64,000 nucleotides of DNA from Halobacillus campisalis (GCF_030345335.1 NZ_JAPVRC010000003.1:310001-374000), one strand, 5' to 3'; positions 43,129 to 54,702 are shown, counted from the first letter of the stretch. The notes: generated by a model from the letters alone, not told the origin. Numbers and translations are program-made.

Positions 43129-44523
43129 TTATATATGGTCCAATGGATTTTCCAATGAGCCATCCTTATGAATTTCGAAATGCAAGTGTACGCCAGTCGA
43201 GCGTCCGGTTGTTCCCATGTCTCCAAGAGAAGAACCTTTTTCGACAGTGTCACCTTCATTTACATCAATAGATTCCAGATGAGCATACGTCGTCTCGTAC
43301 CCATTGTTATGATCAATGACTACTTTATTTCCGTAAGCTCCATCCTTACCGGCCTCGATGACTTTCCCGTGATCAGCAGCCTTAATTGTTCTGTCTTTCA
43401 CCCCTGCAATGTCGATTCCCTTGTGATACTTACCCCAGCGTTCACCCTGTTTACTTGTGATCGATCCATCGACGGCCGGCCATGAGAAATTGCCCGACCC
43501 TTTCGAAGGGATCACTTTTGTGCCTTTAAGAATAATTTCTTTTTCAGGCTTTTTTATTTCTTTTTCTTTTATCGTGCCTTCGTCCATCGTGCGATCATTC
43601 TTTTTGTCTTTGTAGTAATGTATTTCTTTCTCGCCGTCTTGACCTTTTTGTTTCGTCTCTTTTTTCCCTTTTTCTAAGTCGTCGGTTTCGACAATTTCGG
43701 TTTCATAAGGGATTTTCTCTTTTTTTATACCTTCTTCTCTAACTAGAACTTCTGTTACAGGTTCGGTTTCTGAAATATCGATTTCTTCACCCTTCGATAA
43801 GGAATCACTCTCAACTAAATGAGGATTGTCCTGTAACAATTCATCTTTCGACACATCGTACTCAGATGTCAGATCTTCCACATCTTCGCCTTCGTCAGCC
43901 ACATGTACCGTTTGTTCAGGGACGCCTTTTTCTAAAATCTCTATGGCGTCGTCCACCTGTTTGATTTCAGAAGGTTCTACAAGCTGCTCCTGCTGTTTGA
44001 CCTGCTTCGTCAGCTCGACATCCATAATAGTCTTATCTTCAACGTCCGGCTTCTCCTCATCGGAACGCTCTTCTAGTGCTTGAAGATCCTCTTCATCGAC
44101 GAATTTCTCTTTATAACGCTGAAGAGCTTTATCTGCATCTTTTTCGTTCGCGAGGTGAGCGACTGCTTCGTCCTCTACGACTAAACTAACGGCTGATGCA
44201 GCTATTTCTATTTCTTCTTCAAGTTCACGGAGCGTCTCCTCTGTTTCGACCGATGGAGAAAACTGTTTCTCAGGTACATAGGTTACTTTTTCTAAAAGCT
44301 CCACCTCTAACTCTTCATGCTTGTCCTGCGCTTCCATTAAACGTTGGTCCACATATTCCTCGGCATCTGTTTTATTTTCCACAAGACCTAGATGTTTACC
44401 GTCTATGTAGACGTGGTAAATATTCTCTAGATTATCCTCGGCATACACCGTCCCAAAGCTCAATGTCATCGCAAGCAAAGCAATGGCCAAGGCCTTTTTC
44501 CAAAGACCCGTCGTCTCTTTCAC
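43129..44523 (-). CDS. Secreted M23 peptidase with LysM-like and G5 domains
   Basis: 464 residues from GTG 44523 behind AGGGGG; TTG 44529 is too close to the ribosome site. A signal peptide (ALAIALLAMTLSFGTVYA) is followed by a long acidic, helical region, a LysM-like unit near 205-255 (TVHVADEGEDVEDLTSEYDV, then LLQDNPHL) and a G5-type stretch (KIPYETEIVETDDLEKGKKE). The M23 endopeptidase domain ends the protein, with zinc ligands in YHKGIDIAG and HLHFEI. It cuts peptide cross-links in the wall. Its place next to walR fits a WalR-regulated hydrolase. One near-match to the WalR box (TGTAAT-N5-TATAAT) lies about 120 bases upstream at 44644-44660, on the opposite strand. Confidence 0.88.
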   Translation of the reverse strand: MKETTGLWKKALAIALLAMTLSFGTVYAEDNLENIYHVYIDGKHLGLVENKTDAEEYVDQRLMEAQDKHEELEVELLEKVTYVPEKQFSPSVETEETLRELEEEIEIAASAVSLVVEDEAVAHLANEKDADKALQRYKEKFVDEEDLQALEERSDEEKPDVEDKTIMDVELTKQVKQQEQLVEPSEIKQVDDAIEILEKGVPEQTVHVADEGEDVEDLTSEYDVSKDELLQDNPHLVESDSLSKGEEIDISETEPVTEVLVREEGIKKEKIPYETEIVETDDLEKGKKETKQKGQDGEKEIHYYKDKKNDRTMDEGTIKEKEIKKPEKEIILKGTKVIPSKGSGNFSWPAVDGSITSKQGERWGKYHKGIDIAGVKDRTIKAADHGKVIEAGKDGAYGNKVVIDHNNGYETTYAHLESIDVNEGDTVEKGSSLGDMGTTGRSTGVHLHFEIHKDGSLENPLDHI

Positions 44524-44770
44524 GTACAAATCCCCCTATGTCAAATTTCTCTCTATTTATCTTTTTATTTGTAAATTCTCGTATTTTTTGACACTTTCTC
44601 AATTTACCATAGGTAGAAAGACTAGTGGTGAAAATGAAAAAGATGTAATGAATTTATAATATAGCTGGTAAAAATCTCATGTATCTGTTTGATATTTATT
44701 CTTTTTGTGTAACTTTACACTTTTTAAAGGAAAAATATGTATGTTATATTACGATTATGTAACGACCTAT
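44524..44770. other. Upstream region of the M23 peptidase gene
   Basis: About 250 AT-rich bases holding the near-match WalR box at 44644-44660 (plus strand) and a TGTAAAGTTACA palindrome near 44707-44718. No gene is seen. Confidence 0.4.
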
Positions 44771-44772
44771 AT

Positions 44773-44806
44773 AAAAAAGCGCCAGCATATTGTATGCTGA
44801 CGCTTA
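44773..44806 (-). terminator. Terminator of the tRNA-Asp/tRNA-Phe transcript
   Basis: On the minus strand AAGCGTCAGCATA-caa-TATGCTGGCGCTT is followed by TTTTAT, directly after tRNA-Phe. Confidence 0.85.
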
Positions 44807-44812
44807 AAGTAG

Positions 44813-45083
<271 letters not shown>

Positions 45084-45108
45084 TATAAATAAAAACTTTA
45101 AAAGAAAA

Positions 45109-45185
45109 TGGCGGTCCGGACGGGACTCGAACCCGCGACCTCCTGCGTGACAGGCAGGCATTCTAACCAACTGAACTACCGGACC
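45109..45185 (-). tRNA. tRNA-Asp (GTC)
   Basis: 77 nt including an encoded CCA. Acceptor GGTCCGG, D arm AGTTCAGTTGGTTAGAAT, anticodon stem-loop GCCTGTCACGCAGG with GTC, and T arm GGGTTCGAGTCCC. It is upstream of tRNA-Phe on the same strand and probably co-transcribed. Confidence 0.97.
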
Positions 45186-45261
45186 AGTATGACTTCTTTA
45201 CCGCAACGAAGAATATCATACCATATGGGTTTCCTATTACGCAATACATTTTTTCATGAAT

Positions 45262-45810
45262 CTATTCGTCTGCCTTGTTTTCAAGAAGCGAAAGCAAGTC
45301 GCGGGACTCAGTAGATTCGATAAGCAGGCTTCGGTTCGCAGCCGGTACAAATCCAGCTTCTATCGCATGATCCAGCAGCTCCATCAAAGGAGTATAATAC
45401 CCTTCGATGTTAAACACTCCAATCGGCTTTACGTGAAGACCTATTTGCGCCCACGTGATCGTTTCGAACAGTTCCTCAAATGTTCCGAACCCTCCAGGAA
45501 GTGCGATAAATCCGTCAGCAAGCTCACTCATTTTTTCTTTACGCTGGTGCATCGTATCTACCTCGATAAATTGGGTGAGCCCTTGATGGACAATTTCCTT
45601 TTCAAATAAAGGGGTCGGCATGATGCCTGTCACTTTTCCTCCTGCTTCAAGGATCGCATCAGCTAATACTCCCATTAGTCCACTTTGCGCTCCGCCATAG
45701 ACGAGCTCTATGTTTTTTTCTGCAAAAGCTGCTCCGAGTTTTTTTGTATGCTCTGTGAATGCCGGGTCGTTTCCTGCACTGGAGCCGGCAAATACGCTGA
45801 TTCGTTTCAT
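45262..45810 (-). CDS. yvdD: LOG-family protein (nucleoside 5'-monophosphate phosphoribohydrolase)
   Basis: 182 residues; AAGGAGG lies before ATG 45810. The family motif PGGFGTFEELFE is present with the supporting Arg region, plus the N-terminal Rossmann turn FAGSSAGNDPAF and GGAQSGLMGVLAD. LOG proteins release ribose 5-phosphate from AMP-type or cytokinin nucleotides, or act on ppGpp-related nucleotides in bacteria (YvdD/PpnN relatives). It follows purA on the same strand after about 90 bases, so a link with purine metabolism is possible. Confidence 0.9.
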   Translation of the reverse strand: MKRISVFAGSSAGNDPAFTEHTKKLGAAFAEKNIELVYGGAQSGLMGVLADAILEAGGKVTGIMPTPLFEKEIVHQGLTQFIEVDTMHQRKEKMSELADGFIALPGGFGTFEELFETITWAQIGLHVKPIGVFNIEGYYTPLMELLDHAIEAGFVPAANRSLLIESTESRDLLSLLENKADE

Positions 45811-45901
45811 GTGTACGTCCTCCTTCGTCGGTAGTATGTGTTCTTTTACCTATCAAAAACACGCCTCCCTTTATTATAAGGAAGACGTGCCATTTTAAAA
45901 A

Positions 45902-47212
<1,311 letters not shown>

Positions 47213-47237
47213 TTACTGTTTCATTTATTCCAACGTC

Positions 47238-47314
47238 AGTTTATCAATTTTAGGAAAGAACGTCAATGTAAAAACCGAACAATTAATTTTATTCAAGTTA
47301 AAATGTTCGATTTC
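47238..47314 (-). promoter_or_regulatory. purA promoter with paired PurBoxes
   Basis: -35 TTGACG (47261-47266), a 17-bp spacer and -10 TAAACT (47238-47243) on the minus strand. Just upstream, AAAACCGAACAAT (47271-47283) and the inverted AATGTTCGATTTC (47302-47314) are spaced like the two inverted PurBoxes that B. subtilis PurR binds. This predicts purine and PRPP control. Confidence 0.8.
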
Positions 47315-47351
47315 AAGATATCAGGATATGATTTCCACAAAATGCACTAAT

Positions 47352-47423
47352 ACTTATTATAACTTACCAAAACTTATTTCACTTGTATTTTTAATTATAA
47401 TTACTTACAATAACTTATATAAT
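47352..47423 (+). promoter_or_regulatory. ACTTA array with 10-bp phasing before the DeoR gene
   Basis: ACTTA occurs at 47352, 47362, 47372, 47403 and 47413, with ACTTG at 47381. Spacing is 10 bp within each group, which puts all copies on one face of the helix. The last lies directly on a -10 box TATAAT (47418-47423). It is a likely DeoR-type autoregulatory operator. Confidence 0.55.
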
Positions 47424-47448
47424 AGATTAATAAGAGGAGCGGCTTACC

Positions 47449-48213
47449 TTGTATCAACAAGAACGTCTAATTGAAATCATGAACTACTTACAGCATACCC
47501 GCAGAATTTCCGTTGAAAAGATATGTGAGCTTTTCGAGGTCTCAAGAGATACCGCGCGAAGGGATCTCGTCAAGCTTGAAGAGCAGCAGGCGGTTGTGCG
47601 CACACGCGGAGGGGCAATCCTTCCGACGACTCATCACGAATTAAAGGACTACACGAACCGGCTGCGCACCGTTTCCGAAGAAAAGCTTGCGATCGGACGC
47701 AAAGCTGCTTCCCTTCTGCGCAGCGGCGATAAAGTGATTCTTGATGCTTCGACGACGGTGCAGTCGTGCGCCACCCAGCTTGAGGATTTGGATATTACGG
47801 TCGTCACGAATTCAATTAACCTGGCTGATATATTATCGGATAAAAAGCAGACTCACATTCATTTATTAGGCGGCCAGTTGAATAAGGAGCACCGCTTTTT
47901 ATATGGAACGTCTGTTACCGACAGGCTTTCAAAATATAACGTCGATCATGCATTTATCGGCGTGGTGGGCATCTCAGAACACGGATTGACACTCGCTCAT
48001 GAGGAGGACGGTATGGTCAAAAGCAAAATGACAGAGCAGGCCCGGCAGGTGACGGTTCTCGCCGACCATACTAAAATTGGAGTCACCGATTTCTATCAAT
48101 ATGCCGGGCTGAAAGATATCGATTTATTGATCACGGACCGGACGCCGAGCCTGGAGTTCCAACAATTGCTCAAAACTCATGACGTAGAGCTGTTAGTAAC
48201 GGAGGAGGACTAA
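47449..48213 (+). CDS. DeoR-family transcriptional regulator
   Basis: 254 residues from TTG 47449; AGAGGAG lies nine bases upstream. The N-terminal HTH is MYQQERLIEIMNYLQHTRRI, then CELFEVSRDTARRDLVKLEE with the family's VVRTRGGA wing. The C-terminal DeoR sensor domain has LDASTTVQSCA and a VTNSINLADIL-like sugar-phosphate pocket. It is followed after three bases by a HAD phosphatase gene, a common pair in sugar-phosphate control. It probably represses its own operon through the ACTTA array. Confidence 0.9.
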   Translation: MYQQERLIEIMNYLQHTRRISVEKICELFEVSRDTARRDLVKLEEQQAVVRTRGGAILPTTHHELKDYTNRLRTVSEEKLAIGRKAASLLRSGDKVILDASTTVQSCATQLEDLDITVVTNSINLADILSDKKQTHIHLLGGQLNKEHRFLYGTSVTDRLSKYNVDHAFIGVVGISEHGLTLAHEEDGMVKSKMTEQARQVTVLADHTKIGVTDFYQYAGLKDIDLLITDRTPSLEFQQLLKTHDVELLVTEED

Positions 48214-48216
48214 GGT

Positions 48217-49071
48217 ATGAAAATGATTGCGATAGATTTAGATGGGACGCTATTGAACCGGGACAGCCGGATCAGCGATGAAAATGTACAGGCGATTAAA
48301 CATGCCCGGGCTAAAGGAGTGGAAGTCGTTGTAGCTACCGGCCGCGCGGAATTCGACGTGCGTGAAGTATTTTCAAAGACCGGGCTTAAGACATGGGTGA
48401 TCGGGGCGAATGGAGCGACGATCCATACCCCTGAAGGAGAGCTTTTCGATTCGGTGCCCATCGCTCACGATGACGCGGCACAAATTTTAAAATGGCTCGA
48501 TCAGAAAAACTTTTATTATGAAGTGTTCAGCGATACATCGATACTTACTCCTGAAAACGGGCGAGACTTGCTTTACATCGAGCTCGATCGGATACGAAGT
48601 GCTAACCCGGAAGCTGATATTTCTGATCTTGAGCACTCTCTTTTGAAGCAGTTCGGTCAAACAGGGTTCGTGCAGGTGGAATCATATGAAGACATTTTGC
48701 AATCAGGGTCGCCGCTTTACAACGTACTGGCTTTTTCGTTTGATCAGGAGAAGCTGAAGCAAGGCTGGAAGCAATTCGAGAATTATGTGGATTTGACCCT
48801 CGTCAGCTCTGCGCTGCACAATTTTGAACTGGAACATAAAGAAGCTTCCAAAGGCTTAGCTTTAGAGAAGCTGGCTGCACACTTCTCGATTCCGATGAGC
48901 GCTACGGCAGCGATTGGAGACAGTCCAAATGATTTATCGATGATGAAAGCGGCCGGTCAAAGCGCCGCTATGGGCAATGCGCGTGATGTGGTCATTGAAG
49001 CAAGCGATTTTGTAAGTAAAACGAATGATGAGCATGGGGTCGCTCATGCGATTGATTTGTGGCTGAAATAG
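48217..49071 (+). CDS. HAD-superfamily Cof-type phosphatase
   Basis: 284 residues; GGAGGAGGAC lies upstream of ATG 48217. HAD motifs: MIAIDLDGTLLN (nucleophile and acid Asp), VVATGR (motif II), a C2 cap, and AAIGDSPNDLSMMKAAG (motifs III/IV). Cof-type members dephosphorylate sugar phosphates or nucleotide-like compounds. It is co-transcribed with the DeoR regulator, so the regulator's effector may be this enzyme's substrate. Confidence 0.88.
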   Translation: MKMIAIDLDGTLLNRDSRISDENVQAIKHARAKGVEVVVATGRAEFDVREVFSKTGLKTWVIGANGATIHTPEGELFDSVPIAHDDAAQILKWLDQKNFYYEVFSDTSILTPENGRDLLYIELDRIRSANPEADISDLEHSLLKQFGQTGFVQVESYEDILQSGSPLYNVLAFSFDQEKLKQGWKQFENYVDLTLVSSALHNFELEHKEASKGLALEKLAAHFSIPMSATAAIGDSPNDLSMMKAAGQSAAMGNARDVVIEASDFVSKTNDEHGVAHAIDLWLK

Positions 49072-49141
49072 GTTCATCCACTTCATCCGGCGTAACTCCG
49101 CGTGATCGGGAGGCGTAACGGTAGGTGATGAATATAGATGA

Positions 49142-49190
49142 AGGCGGCCGTTCCTCTTGCGATAAGAGGGGCGGTCGTCTTTTTTTGTGA
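49142..49190 (+). terminator. Terminator of the DeoR/HAD operon
   Basis: GGCGGCCGTTCCTCTT pairs imperfectly with AAGAGGGGCGGTCGTC and is followed by TTTTTTT. Confidence 0.8.
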
Positions 49191-49250
49191 ATGGCTCTAT
49201 TAAACTTCAGCGTTGAAGTTCATATAAATTCCCTTTTACTGAAGACTGAG

Positions 49251-49415
49251 TTTCGAGACACAGTGAGAGTTTAGGGCTGCAGGAAACGGCTCGCTTTCCG
49301 TGGGGCGGGCGGTGAGCCTCCTCGAGCTACGCTCTGTGGGGTCTCACCTGTCCCACTCATCCCACAGGAGTCTCACCGTTTCCTTCCGACCCTTTACCTA
49401 ATTAGTGGCTCGAAA
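49251..49415. repeat. Structured repeat copy 3 (pair II, forward)
   Basis: Ends TTTCGAGA and CTCGAAA; inside GGAAACGG ... CGCTTTCCGTGGGG ... CCCACAGGAGTCTC ... CCGTTTCC. It is very close to copy 1 at 28717 over the whole length. Confidence 0.75.
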
Positions 49416-49711
49416 CCGCTACAAGAAAAATCGAATATTGGTATTAGTATGCGGATTCTAAGAACAAGTCTCCCATGTTAATAAACTTGCTATACAGCGC
49501 TATACGCTCACAGAACAGAGATATAGAAGAAGCTCCTTCTGCGTAAAGGGATCCGTTCTCCCCTCCATCGAGTGAAGTGATTGGAATGCTATGAGACTAC
49601 CTAGCTTATAAATCGGAAACGCTTTGTTCAACAGTGGATGGAGTGGACGGATTAACCACGACAAGGGAGTATATTTACCTCTCCTTTAATCAAAAGGCAC
49701 TTATTAAAGCG
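49416..49711. other. Spacer between repeat copies 3 and 4
   Basis: About 300 bases with no coding frame and no similarity that I can see to the spacers of the other two repeat pairs. Confidence 0.5.
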
Positions 49712-49884
49712 ATTTCGAGAAGCATACCTATAGGGAGGGGCGGCGGGGAATGGTGAAGACTCCTGTGGGAAGAGAGTGCTTGGTGAGATCCCGCAGGACG
49801 GGACGTCCGAGGAAGCTCACCGCGCTCCCACGGAAAGCGAGCCATTCCCCGCCGCCCTGATCCACTTACCAAATGTCTCGAAAT
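49712..49884. repeat. Structured repeat copy 4 (pair II, reverse)
   Basis: Ends ATTTCGAGA and TCTCGAAAT. The core GGGGAATGG ... GACTCCTGTGGGA ... CCCACGGAAAGCGAGCC ... CCATTCCCC is in reverse orientation relative to copy 3. The right end touches the 3' side of dnaB. Confidence 0.7.
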
Positions 49885-49911
49885 CACATCTTCCACAAAA
49901 AAATCCCGCCT

Positions 49912-51273
49912 TTACGCAGGCGGGACATCAGCATCACTATAGCGCCGATCCAAGTCGACGAACTTGTTGTATTCTTTCACAAACGCAAGCTCGACGTTTC
50001 CGACCGGGCCGTTACGCTGCTTGGAAATAATAATTTCAATAATATTCTGGTTCTCAGATTCCTGGTCATAATAATCATCACGATACAAGAAGCCTACAAT
50101 GTCGGCATCCTGCTCGATCGATCCAGATTCACGCAAATCCGACATCATAGGACGCTTGTCCTGTCTAGATTCTACCCCACGGGAAAGCTGGGATAGAGCG
50201 ATTAGAGGAACATTCAATTCACGGGCCAGCCCTTTTAAGGAACGCGAGATTTCAGAAACCTCCTGCTGACGGTTCTCTTTGGAGTTCGCGCTTCCCTGGA
50301 TCAACTGCAAGTAGTCGATAAGAATCATGCCAAGTCCGTGTTCTTGCTTGAGACGTCGGCATTTAGAGCGGATTTCACTGACTCGGATACCGGGTGTATC
50401 ATCGATGAAAATGCCGGCATTAGACAGGCTTCCCATCGCCATTGTCAACTTATTCCAGTCCTCAGCTTCCATACTGCCTGTCCGCAGACGCTGTGCATCG
50501 ATGTTGCCTTCTGCGCAAAGCATACGGGAAACGAGCTGATCGGCGCCCATCTCCAGGCTGAAGATCGCTACGTTTTCATCGGAATTCACCGCTACATTCT
50601 GCGCGATATTCAAAGCGAACGCTGTTTTACCCATCGAAGGACGCGCCGCGATGATAATCAGGTCGTTACGCTGGAACCCCGAGGTGATATGATCGAGATC
50701 ACGGTAGCCTGTCGGAATTCCATTGACGTTACCATCACTGTTATGCAGCATTTCAATATTGTCATAAACATCGATCAGCACGTCTTTAATGTTTTTGAAG
50801 GCGCTGGAATCTTTTCGCTGGGAGACTTCTAGAATTTCTTTCTCCGCGGAATTCAAGACATCTTCAATATTTTCTTCTTCGGCAAAGCCGCTCGTTACGA
50901 TGTTCGTCGCTGTACGGATCAAGCCGCGCAGCGTCGATTTTTCACTTACGATCTTCGTATAGTACGAAATATTAGCTGCGGTAGGAACGGAGTTTGCAAT
51001 GTCACTCAAATAGGAAACGCCGCCTACTTCTTCTAATACTTTGTTGTTGGATAACGCTGTCGTCACGGTTACTAAATCGATCGGATCGCCTCGATCCGTC
51101 AGGTTAAGCATGACTTCAAAGATCCGCTGGTGACTCGCCCGGTAAAAGTCTTCCGGGAGCAAATATTCAGCTGCTGTCGACATCGCTTCAGGTTCTAAAA
51201 AGACAGCACCAAGAACCGCCTGCTCGGCTTCAATATTGTGCGGCGGGGTACGGTCATTCCATACTTCACTCAC
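49912..51273 (-). CDS. dnaB: Replicative DNA helicase
   Basis: 453 residues (dnaC in B. subtilis naming). The N-terminal primase-interaction domain (NIEAEQAVLGAVFLEPEAM) is followed by the RecA-like motor with Walker A ARPSMGKTAFALNIA near residue 215, Walker B GMILIDYLQLI and the arginine-finger region LSRGVESRQDKRPMMSDLRE. It unwinds DNA at the fork. It is 30 bases downstream of rplI in the conserved yybS-gdpP-rplI-dnaB operon. Confidence 0.97.
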   Translation of the reverse strand: MSEVWNDRTPPHNIEAEQAVLGAVFLEPEAMSTAAEYLLPEDFYRASHQRIFEVMLNLTDRGDPIDLVTVTTALSNNKVLEEVGGVSYLSDIANSVPTAANISYYTKIVSEKSTLRGLIRTATNIVTSGFAEEENIEDVLNSAEKEILEVSQRKDSSAFKNIKDVLIDVYDNIEMLHNSDGNVNGIPTGYRDLDHITSGFQRNDLIIIAARPSMGKTAFALNIAQNVAVNSDENVAIFSLEMGADQLVSRMLCAEGNIDAQRLRTGSMEAEDWNKLTMAMGSLSNAGIFIDDTPGIRVSEIRSKCRRLKQEHGLGMILIDYLQLIQGSANSKENRQQEVSEISRSLKGLARELNVPLIALSQLSRGVESRQDKRPMMSDLRESGSIEQDADIVGFLYRDDYYDQESENQNIIEIIISKQRNGPVGNVELAFVKEYNKFVDLDRRYSDADVPPA

Positions 51274-51303
51274 AAGCTGTTTCCTCCTCTAGATGAAGGA
51301 CAA

Positions 51304-51750
51304 TTACTTGCCTTCAATATGCACGCGAATCGTCCCTGTCACTTCGTTGTGAAGCTTCACAGGCACATTAGTATAGCCTAGTGTACGGATCGGTTCGTCC
51401 AGTTCGATTTTACGTTTATCGATTTTAATATTGTGTGATTTTTTCAGTTCTTCAGCGATCTGCTTACTTGTGATTGATCCAAATAAACGGCCGCTGTCTC
51501 CTGATTTCGCAACAAGCTTCACTTCCATGTCAGCAAGTGTTTCCTTCAGCTGTTCCGCTTCCTTCTTCACTTCTTCAGCTTTTTGTTCTTCTTTCGCATC
51601 TTTAGCCTGCTGAGCTTTCATGTTTCCGCCTGTCGCTTCAACGGCCAGATTATTTTTCAATAGGTAGTTGCGGGCGTACCCGTCAGAGACGTTTTTAATT
51701 TCTCCTTTTTTACCTTTTCCTTTAACATCTGATGTGAAAATTACTTTCAT
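51304..51750 (-). CDS. rplI: 50S ribosomal protein bL9
   Basis: 148 residues, the typical length. The N-terminal [20 protein letters not shown] and [16 protein letters not shown] are the bL9 signature, followed by a long connecting helix rich in Lys/Glu and a C-terminal RNA-binding domain ([17 protein letters not shown]). The ATG overlaps the gdpP stop by four bases (ATGA). Confidence 0.97.
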   Translation of the reverse strand: MKVIFTSDVKGKGKKGEIKNVSDGYARNYLLKNNLAVEATGGNMKAQQAKDAKEEQKAEEVKKEAEQLKETLADMEVKLVAKSGDSGRLFGSITSKQIAEELKKSHNIKIDKRKIELDEPIRTLGYTNVPVKLHNEVTGTIRVHIEGK

Positions 51751-53720
51751 TCTTCGTCTCCTCCTTCAAAATACTCGTCAATAATATCTTGCAGCAATGC
51801 TCTCGCATCTTCAATATTTGTGTCCTCAAGCTGGGTGGCGGCGTTTGTCAGATGCCCGCCCCCATTCATACGTTCCATGATGACCTGAACGTTGACATCG
51901 CCGAGCGACCGGGCACTGATGCCGATCCGGCCGTCTTTCCGTTCGGATATGACAAATGAACATACAATTCCAGTCATCGTAAGCAGCGTATCTGCTGCCT
52001 GGGCAATGACGACAGGTCCGAAGATTTCTTTAGGATCCCCGGCAGCAATCGCAATGCCATCACGGTAGATTTTCGCTTTTTCAATTAAGCGGCTTCGTTT
52101 TACGTACACATCCAGATCCTCTTTCATGAATTTTTGGACGAGGACGGTATCGGCCCCTTTAGATCGAAGGTAAGAAGCCGCATCGAATGTCCTGGAGCCT
52201 GTTCGAAGCGTAAACGCCTTCGTATCGACGATGATCCCTGCCAGCAAGGCGGTGGACTCAAGCATCGACAGCTTCAGCTTCTTCGGCTGATACTCTAACA
52301 GCTCGGTAACGAGTTCAGCCGTCGAAGAGGCGTAGGGTTCCATATACACGAGTGTTGGATCAGAAATGAATTCTTCCGCCCGGCGGTGGTGGTCGATGAC
52401 GACGACGTGCTCGGTTCTTGTCAGCAGCTTCTCTTCGAGGACGAGAGATGGTTTATGCGTGTCGACTACGACTATAAGCGTTTCATTCGTCACAAGATCA
52501 AGCGCTTCTTCACGCGTTATAAAATTCGACCACAGCTCATCATCCTTCTCGATTTCTTCAATCATACGCTGGACCCCTGTATCGATATCTTCTGGATCAA
52601 GTACGATGAAAGCTTCCTTCTGGTTAGCCTGAGCGATTTTCAAAATTCCGATGGAGGCTCCTATTGCATCCATGTCCGGAGATTTATGGCCCATGATCAA
52701 CACACGCTCGCTTTCCTGTACGAGCTCCTTCATCGCGTGAGAGATGACTCGGGCACGCACACGCGTCCGTTTCTCCATCGGGTTAGTTTTACCCCCGTAG
52801 AAACGAACTTTGCCTGTGTCGTCTTTAATCGCTACCTGGTCACCACCGCGTCCGAGCGCCAGGTCAAGACTTGACTGCGCCAGTTCACCGAGTTCCGGAA
52901 GAGTAACCGGCCCGACTCCGACGCCGTAACTGAGCGTAAGAGGCACATTTTGGTCGGTGATCAATTCCCTGACTTCATCTAGTATTTCAAACTTGTTCCG
53001 CTCAAGCGTCCGCAGTATTTCCTGGTTCATGACCGCCATGAACCTCTCCTGAGAGGTGCGCTTTAAATAAATCCCGTAATCACTGGCCCATTTATTCAAA
53101 ATGGAAGTCACTTGAGAGTTGATCTGACTTTTAGCTGTATCTTCCATGCCTTGCGTAATTTCTTCATAGTTGTCGAGGAAAATAACCGAAAGGACGGTTT
53201 GTTCATTTTTGTACAGGTTGTGGATCTTCGTCTGATTCGTCCGATCAAAGAAGTAAAGCAGACGTTCATCCCTTTTCACTAACGTTTGCAATTTATAGTC
53301 ATCAACCTCGAGCCACGCTTCACCGTGACCCTCCTTGATATTCGCAATCAAATCATCTGACAGTTCGTTCAAGGATTCACCTACAATGGTCCCCTCACTT
53401 GTGAACTTGTTCATATAAGGGTTGGCCCACTCTACCTTATAATCCTCACTGTATAGGACAATTCCGATAGGCATTTCTAATAGCGCCTCTTCTCCCACTT
53501 TTTTAACACGATAGGAAAGAGTCGATATATATTCTTCTGTTTCGCTGATCATATGCTTCTCGGTTCTAACACTATAAAAGATCGAACCTGCCAGAAGGAG
53601 CGTCATCATCAAGCCCAGCATCCATTGATAGTACCAAATGAACCCAAGAAGAATAAGAGAAATTGTATAGATGACCCATAGATGTCCGCTCATCGTCGGT
53701 TTTTTAAAAAAATTCGGCAT
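51747..53720 (-). CDS. gdpP: c-di-AMP phosphodiesterase GdpP
   Basis: 657 residues from ATG 53720, nine bases after AGGAG; an earlier ATG abuts the ribosome site. Two membrane segments near the N-terminus are followed by a PAS-like domain, a degenerate GGDEF domain ([12 protein letters not shown]) and the DHH-DHHA1 phosphodiesterase ([41 protein letters not shown]). It breaks down c-di-AMP, the nucleotide controlling potassium and osmolyte uptake, a key function in a salt-exposed cell. Confidence 0.96.
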   Translation of the reverse strand: MPNFFKKPTMSGHLWVIYTISLILLGFIWYYQWMLGLMMTLLLAGSIFYSVRTEKHMISETEEYISTLSYRVKKVGEEALLEMPIGIVLYSEDYKVEWANPYMNKFTSEGTIVGESLNELSDDLIANIKEGHGEAWLEVDDYKLQTLVKRDERLLYFFDRTNQTKIHNLYKNEQTVLSVIFLDNYEEITQGMEDTAKSQINSQVTSILNKWASDYGIYLKRTSQERFMAVMNQEILRTLERNKFEILDEVRELITDQNVPLTLSYGVGVGPVTLPELGELAQSSLDLALGRGGDQVAIKDDTGKVRFYGGKTNPMEKRTRVRARVISHAMKELVQESERVLIMGHKSPDMDAIGASIGILKIAQANQKEAFIVLDPEDIDTGVQRMIEEIEKDDELWSNFITREEALDLVTNETLIVVVDTHKPSLVLEEKLLTRTEHVVVIDHHRRAEEFISDPTLVYMEPYASSTAELVTELLEYQPKKLKLSMLESTALLAGIIVDTKAFTLRTGSRTFDAASYLRSKGADTVLVQKFMKEDLDVYVKRSRLIEKAKIYRDGIAIAAGDPKEIFGPVVIAQAADTLLTMTGIVCSFVISERKDGRIGISARSLGDVNVQVIMERMNGGGHLTNAATQLEDTNIEDARALLQDIIDEYFEGGDEE

Positions 53721-53754
53721 GTCATTCATCTCCTGCCATCAAGTACAGCGCACT

Positions 53755-54702
53755 TTATTTCTTCGTCTCTAATCGTTTTCTTAGAGAGAACCCTAAATCA
53801 ATTATACCTAAGATTCGCACAAGATACATTAGAATTGTCGGTAAAAGCAAAGAACCTGCAATCGCCAAAATCGGCAGTGCTTTGGATTTCTCTTTTACAT
53901 GCGTATAGTAAAAGATGAAAGCAAACCCTTGTAACACTAAAAAGGTTCCCGTTAACGTATAGACGTTAATCGCTGCTAAATACCAAATATTATCACTTTC
54001 CGCGAACACGAACGTAAAAATCATCGCAAAAAAGTAATACCATAATACGGAAGTCGGGAGGTTAAAGTTACGAAAAGGAGTAAAGTAAAACTTTTTTCCC
54101 TCCACACGATTGATAATTTTATAGCTGAGCCACTGGCTGATAAACGCAAAGACAATTCCCATCATAGCAAGAATGCTTGGGATATAGTCGGGCAGGGCCT
54201 GCACTTGTTCTTCAAGGCTGGTTAACTGTTCTTCCGACGTTGCTCCTCCGCCGAACGAACCGAGCAAACCTTCTGTCATCGAAAAGGCTTCCTGTGAAGC
54301 GTTGCGGATTTCTTCCGCCCAGTTCAGCCCCATGAACAGCTGTGTGATCAAATAGACGGAAACGATGCCGATGATGAAACCGATGGAGCCCTGAGCCCAC
54401 GTTTCATAAGGGTCGCGCTTCTTATGCATCGCCCCTCCTGCAAACAATCCGCCAATCCCTGCAAGTAAGGTGATCGGCAAGGAAAAAACCGTCGCAAATA
54501 GAAGGGTGAAAATAAGACTCCCCGTAAACACAAGGATCCCCGGCTTCCACCCGTGCCGGTAACTGTAAAAAATAAATGGAATAGGTAATACAAATAGGAA
54601 GAAAGACCCGATAAATCCTGGTGTGAATAGAATTATCAATAACAATAGCAGATAAGCCCCTGTCATTAAAGCCCCTTCAGTAATTTTTCTTGTATCATTC
54701 AT
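53755..54702 (-). CDS. yybS: YybS-like DUF2232 membrane protein
   Basis: 315 residues from ATG 54702, nine bases after GAGGTG; the frame is open from GTG 54714. About eight membrane segments (GAYLLLLLIILFTPGFIGSF, ILVFTGSLIFTLLFATVFSL and others) match the DUF2232 family, which resembles the membrane part of ECF-type or peptidoglycan-related transport components. It is the first gene of the gdpP-rplI-dnaB operon, as in B. subtilis. Exact function is not established. Confidence 0.88.
   Translation of the reverse strand: MNDTRKITEGALMTGAYLLLLLIILFTPGFIGSFFLFVLPIPFIFYSYRHGWKPGILVFTGSLIFTLLFATVFSLPITLLAGIGGLFAGGAMHKKRDPYETWAQGSIGFIIGIVSVYLITQLFMGLNWAEEIRNASQEAFSMTEGLLGSFGGGATSEEQLTSLEEQVQALPDYIPSILAMMGIVFAFISQWLSYKIINRVEGKKFYFTPFRNFNLPTSVLWYYFFAMIFTFVFAESDNIWYLAAINVYTLTGTFLVLQGFAFIFYYTHVKEKSKALPILAIAGSLLLPTILMYLVRILGIIDLGFSLRKRLETKK

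Noticed and set aside
44644-44660. Firm WalR operator before the M23 gene
   Set aside because: TGTAAT-N5-TATAAT has one mismatch to the consensus and lies on the opposite strand to the gene, so it is mentioned only as a near-match and not listed as a site.
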